DNA of 64,000 bases, from contig NZ_JAFICD010000002.1 of assembly GCF_017833525.1 (NCBI RefSeq), positions 1,116,001-1,180,000 of the forward strand, written 5' to 3'. The position numbers and the translations under genes are program-made. This document shows, piece by piece, positions 16,620 through 24,915 of the stretch. The notes below the pieces were generated by a model. The model was given only the letters and a program-made list of their open reading frames with translations. It was not told the DNA's origin and made no database searches. The first letter of the stretch is position 1; each line of letters begins with the position of its first letter. This stretch comes from Duganella sp. 1411 (lineage in GTDB: Bacteria; Pseudomonadota; Gammaproteobacteria; Burkholderiales; Burkholderiaceae_D).

Positions 16620-17885
16620 ATGAAAAAACTGACCCTCCTCTACGCCGGCCTGGCCATCGCCGCCACCATGGGCAGCGCGCAAGCGCAGATGCGCATCGAA
16701 ATTTCCGGCGTCGGCAGCAACCAGATCCCGGTCGCCGTGGCCGGCTTCGCCAACGAAGGCGTCGCCCCGCAACAGATCTCCGCCATCATCAAGGCCGACC
16801 TCGAGCGCAGCGGCGCCTTCAAGGTCATCGACGCCGGCGTCATCAGCGACGTCAACAACATCGACTACAGCGCCTGGAAAGCCAAGGGCGCCGACGCGCT
16901 GGTGGTCGGCACCGTCGACGCGCTGGCCGACGGCCGCTACGACGTGCGCTACAAGCTGCTCGACACCGTCAAGCAAGCCAAGATCTCCAACCTGGACAAG
17001 GCCGTCACGGCGCAATTTACGCGGCTGTCGGCGCACCTGATCGCCGACGACGTCTACTTCAAGCTGACCGGCATCCGCGGCGCCTTCGCCACCCGCATCT
17101 CCTACGTCAAGCAGGAAGGCCGCAACTACCAGCTGCTGGTGGCCGACGCCGACGGCGAAGGCGAGCAACTGGCGCTGCGCTCGAACGAGCCGATCATCTC
17201 GCCGTCGTGGTCGCCGGACGGCACCAAGGTCGCCTACGTCTCGTTCGAACAGAAAAAGCCGGTGGTCTACGTGCAAAACCTGATCACCCGCGCGCGCACC
17301 GTGGTGGCCAACGAAAAAGGCAGCAACTCGGCGCCGTCGTGGGCGCCGGCCGGCAACAAGCTGGCCGTGGCGCTGTCGAAGGACGGCCACACCCAGGTCT
17401 ACACGGTCAACGTCGACGGCAGCGGCCTGCGCCGCGTCTCCAACAGCAACGGCATCGACACCGAGCCGCAATGGTCGGCCGACGGCCAGAGCATCTACTT
17501 CACCAGCGACCGCAGCGGCGGCCCGCAGATCTACCGCATGGGCGCCGACGGCGGCGAGGCCAAGCGCGTGACCTTCAGCGGCACCTACAACACCAGCCCG
17601 CGCATCTCGTCGGACGGCAAGACGCTGGCCTACATCTCTCGCCGCGACGGCAACTTCCAGCTGTACGTGCTGGACCTGGCCAGCGGCCAGGAGCAGCGCC
17701 TGTCCGACACCACCAGCGACGAATCGCCGAGCTTCGCCCCCAACGGCAAATACATCATGTACGCGACGCAAGCCGGCGGCCGCAAGTCGCTGGCCGTGGT
17801 CTCGGTCGACGGCCGTGTAAAGCAACGCCTGACCACTCAGGCGGGCAACATCAAGGAGCCCACCTGGGGTCCGTTCATGCAGTAA
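16620..17885 (+). CDS. tolB: periplasmic Tol-Pal protein TolB
   Basis: A 421-residue periplasmic protein with signal peptide (LLYAGLAIAATMGSAQA). An N-terminal alpha/beta domain (about 24-150) precedes a six-bladed beta-propeller with PD40 repeats (ISPSWSPDGTKVAYVSFEQK, PQWSADGQSIYFTSDRSGGP, SPRISSDGKTLAYISRRDG). TolB bridges TolA and Pal, and TolA binding frees Pal to move to peptidoglycan. Ends TWGPFMQ, as in other TolB proteins. Co-transcribed with tolA upstream and pal downstream (29 bases). Confidence 0.97.
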   Translation: MKKLTLLYAGLAIAATMGSAQAQMRIEISGVGSNQIPVAVAGFANEGVAPQQISAIIKADLERSGAFKVIDAGVISDVNNIDYSAWKAKGADALVVGTVDALADGRYDVRYKLLDTVKQAKISNLDKAVTAQFTRLSAHLIADDVYFKLTGIRGAFATRISYVKQEGRNYQLLVADADGEGEQLALRSNEPIISPSWSPDGTKVAYVSFEQKKPVVYVQNLITRARTVVANEKGSNSAPSWAPAGNKLAVALSKDGHTQVYTVNVDGSGLRRVSNSNGIDTEPQWSADGQSIYFTSDRSGGPQIYRMGADGGEAKRVTFSGTYNTSPRISSDGKTLAYISRRDGNFQLYVLDLASGQEQRLSDTTSDESPSFAPNGKYIMYATQAGGRKSLAVVSVDGRVKQRLTTQAGNIKEPTWGPFMQ

Positions 17886-17914
17886 ATCCATCTGATCATT
17901 ACTAGGAGAATCAT

Positions 17915-18445
17915 ATGCGCAAAATCAGCAGCTTAGCTTTCGCCGTCACCACCGCCGCCATCCTGTCCGCCTGCTCGACCCCGGTCAAGGTCGCCGAGCC
18001 GGCACCGGTCGTTGAGCGTCCGGTCGAAAAAGCCGCGCCGTCGCAGTCGGACACCCGCACCGTCGCCCCGGTTGAAACCAAATCGCTCGATCCGCTGGAC
18101 GATCCAAAAGGCGTGCTGGCCAACCGCAGCGTCTACTTCGACTTCGACAGCTACGTCGTGCGCGCCGACGGCAAGCCGGTGGTGGAAAACCACTCGGCCT
18201 ACCTGACCAAGAACAAAGCCCGCTCGATCCTAATCCAAGGCAACACCGACGAACGCGGCGGCTCCGAGTACAACCTGGCGCTGGGCCAGAAGCGCGCCGA
18301 AGCCGTGCGCAAGGCCATGACCACCTTGGGCGTGCCGGAATCGCAAATCGAAGCGGTCTCGCTGGGCAAGGAAAAGCCAAAAGCGACCGGTTCGAACGAA
18401 GAGGCATGGGCGCAGAACCGTCGTGCTGACATCGTCTACAAGTAA
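17915..18445 (+). CDS. pal: peptidoglycan-associated lipoprotein Pal
   Basis: A 176-residue outer-membrane lipoprotein. The signal ends in the lipobox LSAC with the lipidated Cys at residue 20. A Pro-rich linker (about 25-60) precedes the OmpA-like peptidoglycan-binding domain: VYFDFDSYVV, then NTDERGGSEYNLALGQKRAE, which binds diaminopimelate. Pal tethers the outer membrane to the cell wall and is mobilised by TolB/TolA at division. The start is well supported by AGGAG. Confidence 0.97.
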   Translation: MRKISSLAFAVTTAAILSACSTPVKVAEPAPVVERPVEKAAPSQSDTRTVAPVETKSLDPLDDPKGVLANRSVYFDFDSYVVRADGKPVVENHSAYLTKNKARSILIQGNTDERGGSEYNLALGQKRAEAVRKAMTTLGVPESQIEAVSLGKEKPKATGSNEEAWAQNRRADIVYK

Positions 18446-18483
18446 TCGAAAGCACTACCCTTTTGCCGGGTCACAGGCATAAT

Positions 18484-18521
18484 ACGGGGCGGCGCGCGGT
18501 GTTATCCGCGCCCCGCCCCGT
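18484..18521 (+). other. GC-rich hairpin between pal and cpoB
   Basis: ACGGGGCGG and CCGCCCCGT-type arms enclose an inner CGCGG/CCGCG stem. A short T-rich tract (TTTCCATTTT) follows, so it may be a partial terminator that lowers cpoB relative to pal. Confidence 0.5.
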
Positions 18522-18551
18522 TTCCATTTTGATTTGCAGAAAGCGCCCGAC

Positions 18552-19307
18552 ATGAAGAAACTCTCCAAATCCGGCCTTGCCGCCGCCCTGCTGGCCGCGC
18601 TGACCTGGCTGCCGATGCAAGCGCACGCCGGCCTGTTCGACGACGACGAAGCCCGTAAAGCCCTGCTCGACCTGCGCGCCAAGGTCGAAGCGATGCGCAT
18701 CGAAATGAACGCGCGCCTGGACACCAAGTCCGACAAGTCGGCCGCGCTGGACATGGTCACGCAAAACGAAAACACGATGCAGGAGCTCAACAAGCTGCGC
18801 GGCCAGATCGAAGTGCTGCAAAACGAACTGTCGAACGCGCAAAAGCGCCAGAAGGATTTCTACGTCGACCTCGACACGCGCCTGCGCAAGCTCGAGCCGC
18901 GCGAAGTGACCGTGGACGGCAAGGCGGCCCAGGTCGATCCGAGCGAGCAGAAGAACTATGACGCCGCCATGCAGCTGTTCAAGGCGGGCGACTACAAGGC
19001 CGCCGGCACCGCGCTGGCCGACTTCGTGCGCCAGTTCCCGTCGTCGGTGTACACGCCCAACGCTCAGTACTGGCTGGGCAACGCCTTCTACGCGCAGCGC
19101 GACTGCAAGAGCGCCATTGCGGCCCAGCTGCAGGTGCTGAAGAACTATCCGGACAGCCCTAAGGCGCCGGACGCCATGCTCAACATCGCCAGCTGCCAGA
19201 CCGAGCTCAAGGACAAGGCCGCCAAGAAGACGCTGCAGGACCTGATCAAGCAGTATCCGGAATCGTCGGCGGCCGTCACGGCCAAGGAACGCCTGGGCGG
19301 CAAATAA
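18552..19307 (+). CDS. cpoB: cell division coordinator CpoB (tol-pal TPR protein YbgF)
   Basis: A 251-residue periplasmic protein. ATG 18552 gives a good signal peptide (SGLAAALLAALTWLPMQAHA); the TTG at 18534 would only lengthen the leader. Residues 35-115 form a trimerising coiled coil (ALLDLRAKVEAMRIEMNARL, NELSNAQKRQKDFYVDLDTR). Residues 130-251 hold TPR repeats (YDAAMQLFKAGDYKAAGTAL, QYWLGNAFYAQRDCKSAIAA). In E. coli CpoB links TolA to PBP1B and times cell-wall synthesis with outer-membrane constriction. Last gene of the tol-pal operon. Confidence 0.95.
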   Translation: MKKLSKSGLAAALLAALTWLPMQAHAGLFDDDEARKALLDLRAKVEAMRIEMNARLDTKSDKSAALDMVTQNENTMQELNKLRGQIEVLQNELSNAQKRQKDFYVDLDTRLRKLEPREVTVDGKAAQVDPSEQKNYDAAMQLFKAGDYKAAGTALADFVRQFPSSVYTPNAQYWLGNAFYAQRDCKSAIAAQLQVLKNYPDSPKAPDAMLNIASCQTELKDKAAKKTLQDLIKQYPESSAAVTAKERLGGK

Positions 19308-19321
19308 TGTCCTGAGGGCAT

Positions 19322-19351
19322 TTGACAGGTTGACGCCGGACCCCTTATAAT
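19322..19351 (+). promoter_or_regulatory. promoter of the tRNA-Lys pair
   Basis: Consensus TTGACA (19322-19327), 18-base spacer and TATAAT (19346-19351), 13 bases before the first tRNA. Both hexamers are perfect, as expected of a strong stable-RNA promoter. Confidence 0.85.
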
Positions 19352-19364
19352 CTCGCTTCTTCGG

Positions 19365-19440
19365 GGGTCGTTAGCTCAGCTGGTAGAGCAGCGGACTTTT
19401 AATCCGTTGGTCGCAGGTTCGAATCCCGCACGGCCTACCA
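19365..19440 (+). tRNA. tRNA-Lys (anticodon UUU), copy 1
   Basis: 76 bases with encoded CCA. Acceptor GGGTCGT pairs with ACGGCCT; the D-loop has AGCTCAGCTGGTAGAGCA; the anticodon arm GCGGA-CTTTTAA-TCCGT gives UUU; the T-arm has GGTTCGAATCC. Reads AAA and AAG lysine codons. Confidence 0.97.
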
Positions 19441-19452
19441 CCGAAGCCCCTT

Positions 19453-19528
19453 GGGTCGTTAGCTCAGCTGGTAGAGCAGCGGACTTTTAATCCGTTGGTC
19501 GCAGGTTCGAATCCCGCACGGCCTACCA
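19453..19528 (+). tRNA. tRNA-Lys (anticodon UUU), copy 2
   Basis: Identical in every base to the first copy and separated by 12 bases, so a tandem duplication in one transcript. Anticodon UUU, CCA encoded. A terminator follows 12 bases later. Confidence 0.97.
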
Positions 19529-19540
19529 AGATTCATCAAG

Positions 19541-19574
19541 AAAGCCCACAAATTTCGGTTTGTGGGCTTTTTTG
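19541..19574 (+). terminator. intrinsic terminator after the tRNA-Lys pair
   Basis: AAAGCCCACAAA, a short TTTCGG-containing loop and TTTGTGGGCTTTTTTG form a 9- to 12-bp stem ending in six T residues. The flanking A-run would also let it act on the minus strand. Confidence 0.9.
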
Positions 19575-19751
19575 TTTTTGGTCCATTTCAGGTCCAGCAC
19601 TTCCAGTGCCACCTACGCATACCCATACACGCCTTGCTTGTAGCAAGATTTCCGCGAAATTGCATATAGCGAGAGGCTAAGCTACTATGGATGCCCGGTG
19701 GGCAATACTGACTGCCCCCTGTCCAAAAACCTCAATAAGAAGGAAACTGAA

Positions 19752-20591
19752 TTGAGCTCGGAGCTGTCACGAATTAAGGAACGCGCCGCGACGCGCGAAA
19801 TGGTTAACAAGATTTTCGATAATGCTATCCGCAGCTATTTGGTACATTACTCTTGTCAATCCTTCTATGAAAATGCCACAGGGGGCTCTCTTCGGGTTAC
19901 GTCAATCGCAGTACGCAATCTAAAGTCAGGGCAAACTAAGTCATGGTCTCTGCACAAATCTGCTGAATTGGCCGGGCAGCTACACAACATTCAAGAAAAT
20001 ATCGACCAGAATGAGTATGCTATGCTCGCAGGGTACTTCGAATTTCTCGAAGCCCACCGCGATGCGACATACATACACTGGAACATGCGCGATGAGAATT
20101 TCGGTTTCGCGGCATTAGAACACCGCTTTACCGTTCTGGGTGGCAAACCCTACATACTTAGCGATGACAGAAAATTTGACCTAGCCCGCGAACTGGTTAC
20201 ACTTTATGGCAGAAAATATGCTCCGCATACGTCCCCAAACGGCCGAAAAGGACGGCTCATGAGTATCGTGGAGATAAATGGAATCGCGGATGTGGATGCT
20301 CTACAGGGCGCCGAAGAAGCAGAGGCCTACAACCAATCAGAATATCTGCGTCTCCATCGATCTACCCTTCGCAAAGTGGATATTTTTGCGAACATTTTCG
20401 ACCGTGTGCACGGGAAAGACTTGAAGACGAACGCGACTTTTATGGATATATACGGTGTGCATCCCGTAGCAATTATCGAGGTAGCGAAATCTCACCCAGT
20501 AGTCACCAGTATAATTTTCTGCGCCACCTTTGGCGTAGCGCTCCTCAATTACGGGAAAATATTCACTGCGATCAGAGCTCTTTTCGCATGA
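19752..20591 (+). CDS. unknown protein with conserved HWNMRD motif and C-terminal membrane helix
   Basis: Not recognised. The TTG at 19752 has a perfect AAGGA seven bases upstream and is preferred to a GTG at 19698 with none; this gives 279 residues. N-terminal helical region, a conspicuous central block YIHWNMRDENFGFAALEHRF (likely functional, rich in His, Asp and Arg), a further helical part, and a C-terminal hydrophobic segment (PVVTSIIFCATFGVALLNYG) that would anchor it in the membrane. Markedly AT-richer than the tol genes beside it. It sits directly downstream of tRNA-Lys, a common site for acquired DNA, and upstream of a putative nuclease, so an accessory or defence role is plausible but unproven. 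Confidence 0.65.
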   Translation: MSSELSRIKERAATREMVNKIFDNAIRSYLVHYSCQSFYENATGGSLRVTSIAVRNLKSGQTKSWSLHKSAELAGQLHNIQENIDQNEYAMLAGYFEFLEAHRDATYIHWNMRDENFGFAALEHRFTVLGGKPYILSDDRKFDLARELVTLYGRKYAPHTSPNGRKGRLMSIVEINGIADVDALQGAEEAEAYNQSEYLRLHRSTLRKVDIFANIFDRVHGKDLKTNATFMDIYGVHPVAIIEVAKSHPVVTSIIFCATFGVALLNYGKIFTAIRALFA

Positions 20592-20646
20592 CGCGGACTG
20601 GTCGGATCTACGTCGAACTGACCAGCCTGCAGCCTGCCAATTGTCA

Positions 20647-20994
20647 CTACACCCCTTTTTCGTCGAATAACGCGGGCTGGGTTAAGGATTTCCCTGCAAC
20701 CAAATCGTGTATCCAGTTCACCCAAACCATTACACCGCGACCGTACCTACGTTTAGATGCGTCGGAGATATTGCGGTCGCTTAGCGCAGCAAGAGCCTCC
20801 CCTACTTCCACCGCAGAAACGTTGGGGTTCTTGCGCAACAAGTCTCGGGCCACTCGAATTGAAGGCTGCACTAATACCTTTCCCGCCAACCAAGGCTCGA
20901 TATTGCCGCGTGGAATTTTTTTATCAATAAAGGCTGGACTATTGATGGAATCAATCGTAGCGTATGCGGTATACCGCCACCTCATCAAAAACAT
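20647..20994 (-). CDS. unrecognised protein or gene remnant
   Basis: A 115-residue minus-strand frame with protein-like composition: FIDKKIPRGNIEPWLAGKVL, then VSAVEVGEALAALSDRN and SDASKRRYGRGVMVWVNWIH, which looks like a helix-turn-helix/recombinase-like C-terminus. The overlapping plus frame looks random by comparison. The first 15 residues are unconvincing, so this may be the surviving 3' end of a larger gene. The true start is uncertain. Confidence 0.4.
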   Translation of the reverse strand: MFLMRWRYTAYATIDSINSPAFIDKKIPRGNIEPWLAGKVLVQPSIRVARDLLRKNPNVSAVEVGEALAALSDRNISDASKRRYGRGVMVWVNWIHDLVAGKSLTQPALFDEKGV

Positions 20995-21018
20995 GCACTT
21001 CGCGAGGCTATTCTCTCC

Positions 21019-21231
21019 TTGCCAAGCGCAGAGGCAAAGGAGCTCTGCGCATTGCTATATCTGGGGCGCGACGGACTAGCTGGGATACCTCTTAATGAGG
21101 TGATTGAGATCCAGCGCAGCGAGGTAGAAAGCAAATCCTGTCAAGAAATTACGCAAGAACTGATGGCCGACGTTTCTCTTGCAGATGAACTGTACGCAGG
21201 CCTACGCCTGCTCGAACTCAGTTGCAACTGA
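21019..21231 (+). pseudogene. DUF3775-like fragment
   Basis: The frame AKELCALLYLGRDG...SLADELYAGLRLLE follows the DUF3775 pattern (ELxALxxLGR, then LAxxLxxGLxxLE). Matching sequence continues in frame upstream of the TTG at 21019 (HALREAILSLP) to about 20989 without any start codon, so the 5' end seems to be lost. Function of the family is unknown. Best read as a truncated gene within the accessory stretch. Confidence 0.45.
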
Positions 21232-21312
21232 TCCGAGAGAGATGTCAAGGTGTGCAAGGTGTGCATGCTGCACATTCATATAGAATCGCTTAAATCTTAG
21301 GAACGCAATCAA

Positions 21313-22491
21313 TTGAATCTCCATGTCCACGCAGACTATGCCCCACCTCGCTCGTGGGACCAATTCGAAGAACTTTGCGCAGATGTTTTTCAATCGGCAT
21401 GGCGAGATCCCGCCCTTGTAAGACATGGCCGGGCCGGTCAACGTCAAGACGGGGTGGACATCGTCGGTCGAAATGGGGCACTTTACCCCATTGGGCTTCA
21501 ATGCAAAAAGCGCTCCAAATGGCCGGTCAGCAAGCTAACCAGTAAGGAAATCGACGCGGAGATCAATGAGGCGCAGAATTTCGAGCCCGCGCTCAAAGCC
21601 TTCTATATTCTCACTACGGCACCAGACGATAAGCCTTTGCTCGAGCATGTGAGGAAGATTAATGAACGGCACAAAGCCAAAGGACTCTTCGAAGTCGTGT
21701 TGCTGGGCTGGGGCGAGATAGTTCGTCGTGCGACACTTGATCCCAAAGTGGCCGACAAGCATTTTGGGCCGGCTGGGGGCGGGGCTCCCCGCTCCCCGCT
21801 TCTGGCCACATGGATAATGTCCCATGGGAAATTGCTCAAGAGTGGGCTAGAACTGGAACTGAGCGTGAAAGAATTGGTTCAAGATCTTCACGATTGGCCG
21901 AACGGCCATATTGTGATTCGTCAGCGTGAAAGCGATGACCTACTGGAAAAGCTTCGCTCATTCGAGGGGAAGGTGCTTTCCAACGACAGGCGCCAAGCAC
22001 GGATCAAACTCCGTGATGAACTGCAAAAGTTCTCTGATGCAGAAAAGTTCGCCGAACAGGGAATTCTATTTATGCTCACCGATCCTGTGGTGTCGGTGAT
22101 GCTTCTGAAGGTATGGGAAAACGACGCTCCGCTAGCCATCGAAGGATTTCTTAACAATCATATTCGGCCGTGGACACAAAGACGACATGCCAACCATGAT
22201 CTATATCTTCGAATGTCTCCGCCTGGAGCTCCGGAGGAACGATGCTCAGCGCCTCTTTCAAAAGAAGACCTTGCAGCTATTAACTCCATTAAAAAAATGC
22301 GTAGGGAGCGCTTCGGCCACGAGTTGACAACCACGGTTGCCGATTTACCTGATGGAGTGAGAGCTCGAGTGGCTATACCAAGGATTGTCCGAGGAATATT
22401 CGAATTTATCAGCGAAGACCACTTAACTTGGGATAGGATTCGCCAGATGCGAGCCACCGAAATTGGCAGCTGGTCCTTCTCTATCGGCTAG
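21313..22491 (+). CDS. Mrr-like PD-(D/E)xK restriction endonuclease-domain protein
   Basis: A 392-residue protein from a TTG start with AGGA ten bases upstream. Residues 12-110 look like an Mrr/restriction-endonuclease-like domain: SWDQFEELCADVFQSAW (helix with conserved Glu), GQRQDGVDIVGR (catalytic Asp) and PIGLQCKKRS, the Q-x-K variant of the active site. The remaining 280 residues are mostly helical (LSVKELVQDLHDWPNGH, RESDDLLEKLRSFEGKVLSN) and not recognised; they could sense or bind a partner. No methyltransferase is nearby, so it is either a modification-dependent nuclease or an abortive-infection effector. AT-rich relative to the chromosome, consistent with transfer. Confidence 0.7.
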   Translation: MNLHVHADYAPPRSWDQFEELCADVFQSAWRDPALVRHGRAGQRQDGVDIVGRNGALYPIGLQCKKRSKWPVSKLTSKEIDAEINEAQNFEPALKAFYILTTAPDDKPLLEHVRKINERHKAKGLFEVVLLGWGEIVRRATLDPKVADKHFGPAGGGAPRSPLLATWIMSHGKLLKSGLELELSVKELVQDLHDWPNGHIVIRQRESDDLLEKLRSFEGKVLSNDRRQARIKLRDELQKFSDAEKFAEQGILFMLTDPVVSVMLLKVWENDAPLAIEGFLNNHIRPWTQRRHANHDLYLRMSPPGAPEERCSAPLSKEDLAAINSIKKMRRERFGHELTTTVADLPDGVRARVAIPRIVRGIFEFISEDHLTWDRIRQMRATEIGSWSFSIG

Positions 22492-22615
22492 GCCTTACAG
22501 CCTGTACATACACGGCGACAGTTGGCGAGACAGACACCAAGGGTCTGGTATTTAGGTCGGTACTTTACCCCCATAACAAGAAAGAACAGATGCGATGAGC
22601 AGAAACAGTAACTTT

Positions 22616-23215
22616 TTAAAGAACCAGATGGGCGTAAAGCTCCGCCGTTCGAAGTATTAGATGGTCAAGTCCCCACTCCATTTGTTCCTCCTCCAGCCAT
22701 TGAATCATCTCAGCCAAATCATCGACAGCGTACTTAGGCGCTTGCGCAGTTTGAAGTATCGATGCTTTTAGATCTTTGGAATAAAAGATTTGAAACTGAA
22801 ACTCGTGGTTCGCCCACTCCACGTCACGACACGACTGGGTTACGTCACTCACTGCTAAGTGGACGTTTGCATGCCTAAGTAGCCGAACGATATGAATTCT
22901 AGGGTCGTCCAATTCAAGCATCTTAGCAACTGTTTTTCTAGTTGCTTTCATATCGATGGCCGTTGCTTCATCTAGTGATGCAAACTCCGCAAGTGCGGCC
23001 CTAAGGAAGCGTCTACGCACTGCTAGATCATCTGGAGTGCTTTGTTCCTCACTTTGACGTCCCATACTGCTGCAGAAGTAAAGCACACTTCTCATACGCT
23101 CGAGAGTTTCCGGCAACAACTGCAACCGCGACTCAAGTGAAGGATCAATGTGCCGAAGAATTTTCGGCCCAACAAAAGGCTCCAACTTGGTGAGATCAAC
23201 TATTCGATGTGGCAA
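22616..23215 (-). CDS. hypothetical protein of the accessory stretch
   Basis: A 199-residue soluble protein, apparently all-helical, not recognised. Recognisable stretches are LLRHANVHLAVSDVTQSCRD and the acidic DDLAEMIQWLEEEQMEWGLD. The TTG at 23215 is the only usable start and has no good ribosome site, so the 5' end is uncertain. It converges on the nuclease gene with 124 bases between stops. AT-rich. Neither partner nor pathway can be read from context. Confidence 0.55.
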   Translation of the reverse strand: MPHRIVDLTKLEPFVGPKILRHIDPSLESRLQLLPETLERMRSVLYFCSSMGRQSEEQSTPDDLAVRRRFLRAALAEFASLDEATAIDMKATRKTVAKMLELDDPRIHIVRLLRHANVHLAVSDVTQSCRDVEWANHEFQFQIFYSKDLKASILQTAQAPKYAVDDLAEMIQWLEEEQMEWGLDHLILRTAELYAHLVL

Positions 23216-23419
23216 TTAGATAACCCATATTTAATATTTCGATCTTGACGGGTGGCTCATTAACAAACCCGAGCCCGCCTCCGTCCTCGGGTTCAGAATT
23301 TTTAGGTGCTAAGAATTCGAATTTTCGCTGAAGTGCGCAGCGGCGTTGCGGACGCGCAAGCCGCCCCGCCGTAGCTCATCATACGCTCATTCCATATCCA
23401 TCCTTCGAGGAACAGTCCC

Positions 23420-24127
23420 ATGGAACCGGGCACATCTAATGACGATGAAGTACTCTTCGAGCGCACGATAAAGTCGCTGGAGGCTGAGATCAGCAATGTT
23501 GGAGTGCATATGGCATTAGACGCCAGAGCGCGGTCTCTCTACGCCCAAGAGATCAAACGCATGTCGACCAAACTGCGGGCCGACGCAACGTCCCGCAGGA
23601 TCACGTGGGCTGCCGCAGCCCGTCAGGCGCAAGAGACGCGAAATCTCATCATGGAAATAATCCGGACACGAAGCACTCCAGTCGGTCGAGCATTCGCCGA
23701 AAGCATCAAGAAGAACGGGTATTCGCTTAACCAACTTATCGCCCTCAAGACAATCGAGTTGCACGGTGAGCACGCCGTCTTTTCTCGACTATCGAGCGCC
23801 AAACAAAACGCGATTTATGCGAGCATAGTCACATCGGCTGGCAAATCGAACGCTTACGTTACGCGTGCAATGACAAGCCTTAGGTATGCGGGGCGTGGCC
23901 TGATTTTCCTGGCTCTAGCTTTATCCGCTTACAATATAGCGACCTCCTCAAACAAGGTTACCGCGTTTCAAAAAGAGCTCGCAATCAACAGTGCTAGCAT
24001 TGCTGGAGGAATTGGGGGCGGCGTACTGGCCGGTTTGGCATGCGGTCCAGCTGCTCCAATCTGCGTTACGATTGGGGCGTTCGCAGGTGGTGCACTTGCT
24101 GCATTTGGTACAGGTCATATCTGGTAG
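23420..24127 (+). CDS. cassette gene A, copy 1: glycine-zipper membrane protein, possible toxin
   Basis: 235 residues, not assigned to a known family. Conserved with the genes at 41249 and 43598. Order: charged helical N-terminus (LFERTIKSLEAEISN), ITWAAAARQAQETRN, then RTRSTPVGRAFAESIKKNGY, FSRLSSAKQNAIYASIV and SAGKSN; a hydrophobic helix at about 155-173 (AGRGLIFLALALSAYN); and a glycine-zipper segment at about 187-232 containing LAGLACGPAAPICVT with two conserved Cys. No signal peptide. Gene B starts seven bases after the stop. Glycine zippers occur in membrane-inserting toxins, hence the suggested role, which is inference. More AT-rich than copy 4. Confidence 0.7.
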   Translation: MEPGTSNDDEVLFERTIKSLEAEISNVGVHMALDARARSLYAQEIKRMSTKLRADATSRRITWAAAARQAQETRNLIMEIIRTRSTPVGRAFAESIKKNGYSLNQLIALKTIELHGEHAVFSRLSSAKQNAIYASIVTSAGKSNAYVTRAMTSLRYAGRGLIFLALALSAYNIATSSNKVTAFQKELAINSASIAGGIGGGVLAGLACGPAAPICVTIGAFAGGALAAFGTGHIW

Positions 24128-24134
24128 GTTGCTC

Positions 24135-24641
24135 GTGAAATTGCTCCCAGCTCCCGACTACGCCATTCGAGCGATTGCGCCCACGACGCCAGACGCGGCG
24201 CCGGCGAGCGAGATCATCGTTGCCGGAATGGCGACCGGCAAAGTCATCGGCGGCGCGGTATTGCGAGCGGCCCTTAAATGGAAAGAGTACGTGCTACTTT
24301 TCCTAACCGATGATGTCCCTTTTGAAGACACCCTGAGCATCTATCTAATAGACGCAGACCTCAATGTCTTGGATTGGGCTCGCATGTACTTCATTTACGC
24401 AACGGGCATATTTTCGGATCTGGATCTGACACATGACGACACCGTTCGCTTCCGTTTCTTCGCCGGGATGGTCTGGACACTCAAACTGTTGCCCAAGAAG
24501 GCGTTTGCACTGCCCATCATCTCAGATCCCAGGGGCGTGAGCCGGCCGTTCGCGTTCTCCCGCATGTTCCAAATTTACCGTGATAACTTGTCCGAAACAT
24601 TATCAGCAGAAAATGTAGACGCCGGCCGTCGCTCTCACTAG
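24135..24641 (+). CDS. cassette gene B, copy 1: beta-rich partner, possible protector
   Basis: 168 residues from GTG 24135; the longer open frame upstream lies inside gene A. Related to B copies at 28048, 41982 and 44322. Conserved order: GxxxGKxxxGAVLxAALxW, LLFLTDDVPFEDTLSIYLID, YATGIFSDLDL, VRFRFFAGMVWTLKLLPKKA and PIISDPRGVSRPFAF. Predicted alternating strands, many acidic residues, no signal or membrane helix, so probably cytoplasmic. Tight spacing behind A points to co-expression. A role as immunity partner or chaperone for A is inferred from pairing alone. Confidence 0.68.
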   Translation: MKLLPAPDYAIRAIAPTTPDAAPASEIIVAGMATGKVIGGAVLRAALKWKEYVLLFLTDDVPFEDTLSIYLIDADLNVLDWARMYFIYATGIFSDLDLTHDDTVRFRFFAGMVWTLKLLPKKAFALPIISDPRGVSRPFAFSRMFQIYRDNLSETLSAENVDAGRRSH

Positions 24642-24915
24642 GGTCTATGACTACCCTGGAACGCAACGAGTGTTTCAAACCAATGCCCGCACTGCCGCAT
24701 CTGGTAGCGAGCACCGCTTGGCTAAACGCCAGCAATAATGCAGACGCCCGCCTCGGCCGGCACACCGCACAAGTCCGCATTACGGAGACGCAGATTTATC
24801 TGCCGGCGTCGTCGCACAGGGAAGACGGTTGACGTCCTCAGGAGTGGCCACAATGATCCTGGCGATCCAATACGGACTAAAATTGCATCTTCTTCATGTT
24901 CAGGGTTGCGAGCCG

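Noticed and set aside
19365..19528. Tandem tRNA-Lys copies as attL/attR of an integrated element
   Set aside because: They are only 12 bases apart with nothing between them, and no integrase or distant tRNA fragment was found.
20588..21079. 163-residue plus-strand frame
   Set aside because: It overlaps a more protein-like minus-strand frame and has no domain-like segment.
24647..24832. 61-residue frame between cassette copy 1 and the hydrolase
   Set aside because: No similarity, no ribosome site; composition does not differ from random frames here.
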